Assembly: GCA_036394915.1 (NCBI GenBank)
Contig: DASWEE010000126.1
Span: 1-11,853 of the forward strand
Origin: JACDER01 sp036394915
GTDB lineage: Bacteria > Actinomycetota > Thermoleophilia > Gaiellales > Gaiellaceae
Direction: 5' to 3'
DNA length: 11,853 nt
Shown: piece by piece, positions 6,779 to 11,853 of the stretch
Layout of the letters: each line of letters begins with the position of its first letter
Numbering within the stretch: the stretch's first letter is position 1
Position numbers and translations under genes: made by a program
The notes under the pieces: model-generated
Database searches by the model: none
The model's input: the letters and a program-made list of their open reading frames with translations, nothing else
What the model was told of the DNA's origin: nothing

Positions 6779-6958
6779 GGCGGTGAAGTCTCGCCTCTCG
6801 CGCTAAGCTGGCTTTGCTCGACCCTGTGCGTGGCCTGCTCTCGCAATGTAGAACCAACACACATGCATAGGGAGCCTGCGTCCGGTCGAGACTGAGTCGA
6901 AGGCCGGCAGGGCACCCACCTGGTTTGACCAGGTTCGCATCGGGCGCAGGTCACCGCC
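6779..6958 (+). ncRNA. ssrS: 6S RNA-like structured RNA, copy 2
   Basis: This copy folds into a standard 6S RNA outline. A perfect 8-bp closing stem joins GGCGGTGA (6779-6786) with TCACCGCC (6951-6958), giving 180 nt. An inner CGCC/GGCG helix continues it. Then comes a 5' bubble strand (about 6800-6826), an apical arm whose base pairs TGCGTGGCCTGC (6827-6838) with GCAGGGCACCCA (6907-6918), and a 3' bubble strand with CACCT followed by the hairpin CCTGGT-TTG-ACCAGG, similar to the E. coli 6S CACCTTGAACC hairpin. A competing hairpin, CCCTGTGC (6822-6829) with GCATAGGG (6865-6872), would disrupt the arm and could correspond to a rearranged state. Position in the aspS-mnmA interval matches the 6S location beside aspS in Bacillus. 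No clear promoter upstream was found. The RNA structure is well supported; the 6S identity is inference. Confidence 0.55.
6801..6921 (+). repeat. Direct repeat unit B of the RNA pair
   Basis: Second copy of the 121-nt core, 258 nt after unit A and without indels relative to it. The least changed part is the segment from ATGTAGAACC through to the AGGCCGGCAGG region, interrupted only by one C/T change and the triloop. Confidence 0.9.
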
Positions 6959-6975
6959 AGGCTGGAGTGGACGGG

Positions 6976-6991
6976 GCCGGGGAAACCCGGC
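6976..6991 (+). terminator. Candidate terminator hairpin after copy 2
   Basis: GCCGGG-GAAA-CCCGGC is a 6-bp GC stem closed by a GNRA tetraloop, 17 nt past the predicted end of RNA copy 2 and just before the mnmA promoter. The downstream sequence TCCGTCGTTTG is only weakly T-rich. It may end the RNA or simply insulate mnmA. Confidence 0.35.
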
Positions 6992-7012
6992 TCCGTCGTT
7001 TGTCGGCGAAGG

Positions 7013-7018
7013 TAGCCT
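7013..7018 (+). promoter_or_regulatory. Putative -10 box for leaderless mnmA
   Basis: TAGCCT, 6 nt before the GTG start at 7025. It matches the TAnnnT-plus-6/7-nt pattern of other genes here and argues that mnmA is transcribed separately from the RNA pair upstream. No clear -35 box. Confidence 0.5.
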
Positions 7019-7024
7019 GGCCCG

Positions 7025-8272
7025 GTGATCGAAGTGACGGGAGATTCAGCGCGCGGGACGGACTGGGCCTTCGTCCGCCTCAGGCTCGACGGCGACCGCA
7101 TCGCCGACGCGGATGCCGACGGCCTCGACTCTTCGCTTCGCGGACTCACGCTGCTCGAGGCGGCGGCGGTGGGGGGAGAGACGCTCGCGGTCGACGCGCT
7201 CGCCAACGCCCTCGGCCCCATCTTCCGAGCCACCCCGGCGCCCGAACGGGTCGCCGTTGCGATGAGCGGCGGCGTCGACAGCGCGGTCGCGCTCCTCCGT
7301 GCCGGCTCCGATGCAATCGGGGTGACGCTTCGGCTCTGGCTCGATCCAGCCGGGCCGGACGCCACGCGCGCCTGCTGCTCCCCGGCGGCCGTCCTGGCCG
7401 CGCGCGAGACCTGCCACTCCCTGGGCTTTCCGCACGTGACGCTCGATCTCCGTAGCGAGTTCAGGAAGGCCGTCGTCGAGCCGTTCGTCGGCGGCTACGC
7501 ACGCGGCGAGACGCCGAACCCGTGCATCCGCTGCAACGGCGAGTTCCGCTTCGCCGAGCTGCTGGCCTTCGCGCGCCGGGCGGGTGCCTCCCGCCTCGCG
7601 ACGGGTCACTACGCACGGATCGTCCATCACCGCGGCAGGACCCTGCTCGCCCGCGCTCGCGACACCGAGAAGGACCAGTCGTACATGCTCGCGCGCCTCG
7701 ATCCTCGACACCTCGACCGGGTCTGGTTCCCGCTCGGCGACCAGACCAAGGCCGAGACGCGGGCCGAGGCCGAGCGCGCCGGGCTGGAGGCCGCGGGCCG
7801 CGCCGAGAGCCAGGAGGCTTGCTTCCTGGCTGGGGGCGACTACCGCAGCTTCCTGCTGCGCGCAGGGCTGGCCTCGGAGGAAGGCGAGGTCGTCGACGAG
7901 TCCGGCCGGCCGCTCGGTCGCCACCAGGGTCACTGGCGGTTTACGCCCGGTCAGCGGCGTGGAATCGGCGTGTCCGTGGGCAAGCCCCTGCACGTCCTTC
8001 GCACCGAACCGAGGACCAACACCGTCGTCGTCGGCGACCACGACGCGCTTGCGCGCACCGACGTCCGGGCCCGCGGACAGCTGTTCTGCCTCGTGGAGCG
8101 CGCCGAGGCGAAGCTCCGCTACCGCTCTCCCACGGTGCCGTCCCGGGTCGATCCGGCCGAAGGCGGCTTCCGGCTCGCGCTCGATTCGCCGGCATACGGG
8201 GTTGCACCGGGCCAGGCCGCCGTCCTGTACGAGGACGGCGCCGTCGTGGGCGCCGGAATCATCGACGCCTAA
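7025..8272 (+). CDS. mnmA: tRNA-specific 2-thiouridylase MnmA with N-terminal extension
   Basis: A 415-residue MnmA, which uses ATP and a relayed sulfur to make 2-thiouridine at the wobble base of Lys, Glu and Gln tRNAs. The PP-loop SGGVDS is at residues 81-86. The catalytic cysteines are Cys170 in PNPCIRCN and Cys266 in SQEACFLAGG. A third Cys, Cys167, sits where E. coli has Asp, giving CxxC plus C, the three-cysteine set associated with iron-sulfur binding in related thiolases; this is inference. The adaptor and C-terminal beta-barrel follow (GHYARI, KDQSYML, FTPGQRRGIGV, AVLYEDGAVVGAGII). The protein is about 50-70 residues longer than usual: residues 1-73 form an extra region (RLDGDRIADADADG then LLEAAAVGGETLAVDALANA) that recalls the IscU/NifU scaffold fold but has no cysteine. 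The GTG start is set by the leaderless -10 box. Confidence 0.97.
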   Translation: MIEVTGDSARGTDWAFVRLRLDGDRIADADADGLDSSLRGLTLLEAAAVGGETLAVDALANALGPIFRATPAPERVAVAMSGGVDSAVALLRAGSDAIGVTLRLWLDPAGPDATRACCSPAAVLAARETCHSLGFPHVTLDLRSEFRKAVVEPFVGGYARGETPNPCIRCNGEFRFAELLAFARRAGASRLATGHYARIVHHRGRTLLARARDTEKDQSYMLARLDPRHLDRVWFPLGDQTKAETRAEAERAGLEAAGRAESQEACFLAGGDYRSFLLRAGLASEEGEVVDESGRPLGRHQGHWRFTPGQRRGIGVSVGKPLHVLRTEPRTNTVVVGDHDALARTDVRARGQLFCLVERAEAKLRYRSPTVPSRVDPAEGGFRLALDSPAYGVAPGQAAVLYEDGAVVGAGIIDA

Positions 8273-8275
8273 GAT
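8270..8275 (+). promoter_or_regulatory. Possible -10 box for the anti-sigma/sigma pair
   Basis: TAAGAT overlaps the mnmA stop codon and ends 7 nt before an in-frame GTG at 8283. If used, it would give a leaderless transcript starting at that GTG rather than at the ATG at 8274. It may be coincidental, since TAA is the stop codon. Confidence 0.35.
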
Positions 8276-8663
8276 GCCGGACGTGGACGAGATCGTCCTC
8301 ACGCTGCCGCGGGAGAGACCGTTCTTCGGCGTCGCCCACCTCGTGCTGGGCGGGCTCGCAGCGCGGCTGAACCTCACCTTCGAGCATCTCGAGGACCTGC
8401 AGCTAGCGCTCGACAGCCTGCTCGCGCAGCACGATGGCGGCAGCGAGGTCACGCTGCGGCTCCGCATCGGCGCCGACACGATCGAAGCCGAGGTTGGCCC
8501 GTTCGGAGACTCGCTCCGGGTCGAGCTCGAGCGCCAGGAGACCGGCGTGGGGTTGCGCAGGATCCTCGATGTCGTCGTCGATAGCGTCGAGCTCGGCGAG
8601 CAGGACGGAAGCGCCTGGGTGACGCTGACGAAGAACGTCGACGTCGCGGCGGCCGACCGCTGA
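8274..8663 (+). CDS. RsbW-like anti-sigma factor (degenerate HATPase)
   Basis: A 129-residue protein with the size and strand-helix pattern of RsbW/SpoIIAB-type anti-sigma factors (GHKL ATPase fold), placed directly before a SigB/SigF-family gene and overlapping it by 1 nt (TGATG). The N-box helix is DLQLALDSLLAQ (residues 41-52), where the family has Glu and an Mg-binding Asn; here Ser and Gln occupy those places. The DxGxG box is not evident (GPFGDS at 75-80), while a later ETGVGLRRILDVVVDSVEL segment keeps the G2-like GxGL and the final helix-strand. ATP binding and kinase activity are therefore doubtful, though sigma binding could persist. The start is either ATG 8274 or GTG 8283; the latter is favoured if the TAAGAT box is a real promoter. 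The assignment relies strongly on context. Confidence 0.75.
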   Translation: MPDVDEIVLTLPRERPFFGVAHLVLGGLAARLNLTFEHLEDLQLALDSLLAQHDGGSEVTLRLRIGADTIEAEVGPFGDSLRVELERQETGVGLRRILDVVVDSVELGEQDGSAWVTLTKNVDVAAADR

Positions 8664-9439
8664 TGCCGAGCGAAGTCAGCGACAAGGAGCTGCTCCGCCG
8701 CTATCACGTCGACGGCGATCTCGCCGCGCGCGAGCAGCTGATCGAGCAATACCTCTCGCTCGTGCGGTCGCTGGCTCGGCGCTACGCCTACCGGGGCGAG
8801 CAGCTCGAGGATCTCGTCCAGATCGGCTGCATCGGGCTGATCAAGGCGATCGACCGCTTCGACATCGAGCGCGGCGTGGAGCTGACGACGTATGCGACGC
8901 CGAACATCATCGGCGAGATCAAGCGCCATTTCCGCGACAAGGGCTGGTCGGTGCGCGTTCCCCGCGGGCTGCAGGAGCTGAACGTGCAGCTCTCGCGGCT
9001 CGTCGAGGAGCTGACGGTGCAGCTCGGCCGGTCGCCGACGATCCCCGAGCTCGCGAGCGCGTCGGGGGCCGAGGAGGAAGAAGTGCTCGAGGCGCTCGAG
9101 AGCGGGCGGGCCTACAGCTCGCTCTCCCTCTCGGCTGGAATCGGAGCCGACGACGAAGAGGGCGTCGACCCGATGGAGACGATCGGCTCCGAGGAGCCGC
9201 GCTACGAGATCTCAGAGGAGTGGGCGGTGCTCGAGCCGGGCCTTCGCGCACTCGACGAGCGGGAGCGGATGATCCTTCACCTACGCTTCTTCGAGGGGCT
9301 TACGCAGTCGCAGATCGCGCAGCAGGTGGGGATCTCGCAGATGCACGTCTCGCGGCTGATCAGGCGGGCGCTCGAGAAGATCCGCGAGGAGATCGAGATC
9401 GAAGAAGAATCGGTCCGGCGTCGCCAGGCGGCGACCTGA
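8663..9439 (+). CDS. RNA polymerase sigma factor, SigB/SigF/SigG family
   Basis: A 258-residue group 3 sigma-70 factor. Region 2 spans about residues 25-95 with the core-binding EDLVQIGCIGLIKAIDRFD segment and TYATPNIIGEIKRHFRD for -10 recognition and melting. WSVRVPRGLQEL (95-106) starts region 3, including GRSPTIPELA. Region 4 at about 194-245 has the helix-turn-helix LTQSQIAQQVGISQMHVSRL (213-232) for -35 binding. Members direct stress or differentiation regulons and are typically held by an RsbW-type anti-sigma, here the overlapping upstream gene. No RsbV-like anti-anti-sigma gene is present in the window. The ATG start lies in the stop of the upstream gene, so translation is probably coupled and lacks a strong Shine-Dalgarno. 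The exact subgroup (SigB or SigF) cannot be told from sequence reading alone. Confidence 0.97.
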   Translation: MPSEVSDKELLRRYHVDGDLAAREQLIEQYLSLVRSLARRYAYRGEQLEDLVQIGCIGLIKAIDRFDIERGVELTTYATPNIIGEIKRHFRDKGWSVRVPRGLQELNVQLSRLVEELTVQLGRSPTIPELASASGAEEEEVLEALESGRAYSSLSLSAGIGADDEEGVDPMETIGSEEPRYEISEEWAVLEPGLRALDERERMILHLRFFEGLTQSQIAQQVGISQMHVSRLIRRALEKIREEIEIEEESVRRRQAAT

Positions 9440-9461
9440 GTTCCGCCCGCGGGCCCGCACC

Positions 9462-9467
9462 TACAAT
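9462..9467 (+). promoter_or_regulatory. -10 box for leaderless alaS
   Basis: TACAAT, one base from the TATAAT consensus, ends 7 nt before the alaS ATG in the 35-nt gap after the sigma gene. It is the clearest promoter in the window and implies transcription starting at or next to the ATG. No obvious -35 box. Confidence 0.7.
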
Positions 9468-9474
9468 CGCACGC

Positions 9475-11853
9475 ATGCGGACGACGGCTGAGCTGCGCGA
9501 GGGCTTCCTCTCCTTCTTCGAGGAGAAGGGACATCTGCGCCTGCCGCCGCCCTCCGTGATCCCGCCCCCGGACGACCCGACGACCCTGTTCATCATCGCG
9601 GGGATGCAGCCGCTCCGGCGATACTTCCTGGGCCTCGAGGAGCCGCCGTCGAAGCGGCTCGCAACCGTGCAGAAGGTGATGCGCGCGGGCGGGAAGCACA
9701 ACGACCTCGACGACGTCGGCCGCACGATCCGGCACGAGTCCTTCCTCGAGATGCTCGGGAACTTCTCCATCGGCGACTACTTCAAGGAAGGCGCGATCGA
9801 GCTCGGGTGGGAATTCGTCACCGAGCGGATGGGCTTCGATCCCGAGCTGCTCTGGCCCACGGTCTTCGCCGGCGATCCGGAGCTCGGGCTGGACGAGGAC
9901 GAGGAGGCGATCGAAGGCTGGCTGCGGATCGGCGTCCCGCGCGAGCGGATCGTCTCGCTGCCACGGTCCGAGAACTTCTGGCAGGCGGCCGAGACCGGGC
10001 CCTGCGGCGCCAACTCCGAGCTCTACTACGACCGCGGGGTCGAGAACGGCTGCGGGAGGCCCGAGTGCGCTCCCGGTTGCGAGTGCGACCGCTTTCTCGA
10101 GTTCTGGAACCTCGTCTTCATGGAGTACGACCTCAAGGACGACGGCTCGATCGTTCCGCTGCCGACGAAGAACGTCGACACGGGGCTCGGGCTCGAGCGC
10201 GGTGCGATGCTCCTCCAGACGGTCGGCTCCGTCTTCGAGACCGACGTCTTCCGGCCCACGATCGCGTGGGCCGAGCAGGCCGCGGGAGTCAAGTACGGGG
10301 AATCCGAGACCGTCAAGGTCGCGCTGTCGGTCTTGGGCGACCACGCGCGCGCGATGACCTTCCTCGTCGCGGAGGGCGTGAGCCCCTCCAACGAGGGCCG
10401 AGGCTACGTTCTCAGGCGCGTGATCCGCCGCGCCGTCCAGCACGGCTCCCGCATCGGGCTCGAGTCGCCGTTCCTAAACGACCTGTCCGACACGGTGGTC
10501 GAGGAGATGGGATCGCTGTATCCGGAGCTCGTCGAGCACCGCTCGCACATCCACCAGGCGCTGGAGGCCGAGGAGCAGCGCTTCTCGCAGACGCTCGAGC
10601 GCGGCATGCGGCTGTTCGACGAGGTCGCGTCGAGAGGCGGCATCTCCGGAGAGGACGCGTTCCAGCTCCACGACACCTACGGCTTCCCGATCGAGCTGAC
10701 GGTCGAGCTGGCGGCCGACCGCGGTCTCGGCGTCGACGTCGACGGGTTCGAGCGCCTGATGTCCGAGCAGCGGGAGCGCTCGCGGGCGGCCGGCACCTTC
10801 GACGTGGACGTCAAGCTCTCCGGGGGGCGGCCGACGGAGTTCGTGGGCTACGAGAAGACAGATGTCCTGACCGCGATCACGGCGCTGGAGCCGCTCGGCG
10901 ACGGGCTCTTCCAGGCCAAGCTCGAGCAGTCGCCGTTCTATCCCGAGGGCGGCGGGCAGGTCTCGGACGTCGGGTTCGTCGAGAACGAGGAGAGCGGTGC
11001 TCATGCCGAGCTGGTGCGGGCGACCCGGGTCGGGGACGACCAGGTGCTGACCTTCCGGGGCGACGGCTTTGCGGCGTGCGACCGCGTCCGGGCCGTCGTC
11101 TCCTGGAAGCACCGCTTCCCGACGATGGCGAACCACACCGCCACACACCTCCTGCACAAGGCGCTTCGCGACGTACTGGGCGAGCACGTGCGCCAGGCGG
11201 GCTCCGCCGTCCGCCCGGACAAGCTCCGCTTCGACTTCACCCATCCGCAGCAGCTCACGCGAGACGAGCGGGACGAGATCGAGCGGCGCGTGAACGAGAA
11301 GGTGTTCGAGAACCTGCCTGTGCGGGCCTTCGTGACGCCAATCGAGGAGGCGCGTCGCCTCGGGGCGACGATGCTGTTCGGTGAGAAGTACGGCGAGCAC
11401 GTCCGCGTGATCGAGGTCGCCGACTACTCGCGCGAGCTCTGCGGCGGGACGCACGTGCGCTGGACTGCGGAGATCGGCCCGTTCGCGATCCTGTCGGAAG
11501 GCTCGGTAGGTGCAGGTGCGCGGCGGATCGAGGCTGTGACCTCGGGGGAGGCGTACGCCTATCTCCACGGCGGTCTGCGCGAGGCCGAGGAGCTGCGGGG
11601 CGAGCTCGAGCGGCTACGCAAGGAGTCGAGGAAGCCCCGGGCCGAGGCGGCGGCCGACTTCACGATCGTCGACAAGGAAGAGAACGTCGTCCTGGTCGAG
11701 GCGAAGGCGCTCAAGGGCGGGCAGCTCCGCGACCTGTCCGACCGCGTTCGTCAGCAGGAGAAGGCGGCCGGAGTCATCGTCGGATCAGTCGACGACGGGC
11801 GCGCGTATCTCGTCGTCAATCTCGACGAGTCGCTGGTCGGACGGGGCCTCGAC
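9475..11853 (+). CDS. alaS: Alanyl-tRNA synthetase, 3' end beyond the window
   Basis: The frame is open from the ATG to the window edge (793 codons of a protein usually near 880). AlaRS charges tRNA-Ala and edits Ser and Gly mischarging. The class II catalytic domain has RAGGKHNDLDDVG, motif 2 RHESFLEMLGNFSIGDYFK from Arg86 (E. coli reads RHHTFFEM here), GPCGANSELYYD, a Cys-rich CGRPECAPGCECDRFLEFW loop, and motif 3 GLGLERGAML from about 237. A tRNA-recognition helical domain follows (DHARAMTFLVAEGVSPSNEGRGYVLRR in two parts). The editing domain has zinc ligands His554 and His558 (NHTATHLLH), Cys656 and His660 (CGGTH). The C-terminal DHHA1/C-Ala domain begins near 700 and is cut off. The ATG is fixed by the leaderless TACAAT box and by the normal start MRTTAELREGFLSFFEEKGH. 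Confidence 0.98.
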   Translation, partial: MRTTAELREGFLSFFEEKGHLRLPPPSVIPPPDDPTTLFIIAGMQPLRRYFLGLEEPPSKRLATVQKVMRAGGKHNDLDDVGRTIRHESFLEMLGNFSIGDYFKEGAIELGWEFVTERMGFDPELLWPTVFAGDPELGLDEDEEAIEGWLRIGVPRERIVSLPRSENFWQAAETGPCGANSELYYDRGVENGCGRPECAPGCECDRFLEFWNLVFMEYDLKDDGSIVPLPTKNVDTGLGLERGAMLLQTVGSVFETDVFRPTIAWAEQAAGVKYGESETVKVALSVLGDHARAMTFLVAEGVSPSNEGRGYVLRRVIRRAVQHGSRIGLESPFLNDLSDTVVEEMGSLYPELVEHRSHIHQALEAEEQRFSQTLERGMRLFDEVASRGGISGEDAFQLHDTYGFPIELTVELAADRGLGVDVDGFERLMSEQRERSRAAGTFDVDVKLSGGRPTEFVGYEKTDVLTAITALEPLGDGLFQAKLEQSPFYPEGGGQVSDVGFVENEESGAHAELVRATRVGDDQVLTFRGDGFAACDRVRAVVSWKHRFPTMANHTATHLLHKALRDVLGEHVRQAGSAVRPDKLRFDFTHPQQLTRDERDEIERRVNEKVFENLPVRAFVTPIEEARRLGATMLFGEKYGEHVRVIEVADYSRELCGGTHVRWTAEIGPFAILSEGSVGAGARRIEAVTSGEAYAYLHGGLREAEELRGELERLRKESRKPRAEAAADFTIVDKEENVVLVEAKALKGGQLRDLSDRVRQQEKAAGVIVGSVDDGRAYLVVNLDESLVGRGLD

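Noticed and set aside
6543..6921. Tandem riboswitch controlling mnmA
   Set aside because: Considered because two similar units precede mnmA. A leaderless -10 box directly before the mnmA start and a GC hairpin between the units and mnmA argue for separate transcription, and no known riboswitch core is visible.
6543..6921. CRISPR array, IS element or MITE
   Set aside because: Only two units of 121 nt, no regular spacers, no transposase, no terminal inverted repeats or target duplications.
6509..7024. RNase P RNA, tmRNA or SRP RNA
   Set aside because: The GAGGAAAGTCC core of RNase P, the CCA-ended tRNA-like fold of tmRNA and the GGAAGCAG-type SRP loop are not present.
6496..7365. Minus-strand frame with two similar peptide repeats across the intergenic region
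   Set aside because: The peptide repetition just reflects the duplicated RNA units. Differences between copies fit RNA pairing rather than codon positions, and the frame runs into mnmA antisense.
7046..8929. Long minus-strand open frame of 627 codons
   Set aside because: It lies antisense to mnmA, the anti-sigma gene and part of the sigma gene, all with clear motifs. Its composition is that of a high-GC shadow frame and no domain is recognisable.

Overview
This is a GC-rich actinobacterial-type chromosome segment made mostly of conserved housekeeping genes. High GC, dense GTG/ATG start-stop overlaps, TAnnnT -10 boxes placed about 7 nt before start codons (leaderless style), and a SigB/SigF-type sigma factor beside an RsbW-like anti-sigma all fit Actinobacteria. 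A deep lineage such as Thermoleophilia is my guess from the protein style, not something I could test.

Layout. A small cupin gene (minus strand, 1-351) diverges from a plus-strand operon: MBL-fold hydrolase, hisS and aspS, joined by 4-nt overlaps. Next come three envelope-type genes: a coiled-coil DivIVA-like protein (4071-4892), a two-TM protein with a very proline-rich cytoplasmic-type linker (4917-6092), and a secreted or anchored RlpA-like double-psi beta-barrel protein (6089-6508). A 516-nt intergenic region (6509-7024) follows. It holds two related structured RNA units in tandem, which I interpret as two 6S RNA-like genes. The second half carries mnmA (tRNA 2-thiouridylase, with an unusual N-terminal extension), an RsbW-like anti-sigma gene, a SigB/SigF-family sigma factor gene, and alaS, which runs off the right edge.

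How it fits together. hisS, aspS, mnmA and alaS make a translation and tRNA-modification neighbourhood that resembles the hisS-aspS ... mnmA ... alaS region of Bacillus, where a 6S RNA gene also sits next to aspS. The envelope genes and the sigma/anti-sigma pair are inserted into that frame. If the two RNAs are 6S RNAs, the segment would hold two layers of RNA polymerase control (6S RNA and an alternative sigma) among tRNA synthetase genes.

The most interesting item is the tandem RNA pair: a core of about 121 nt, roughly 90% identical between copies, with base changes that preserve pairing, and in copy 2 a perfect 8-bp closing stem giving a 180-nt RNA. Other points of interest are the IscU-like, cysteine-free extension on MnmA, an AspRS with the residue typical of non-discriminating enzymes, a run of 21 prolines, a degenerate anti-sigma ATP site, and an RlpA-like domain missing its catalytic aspartate.
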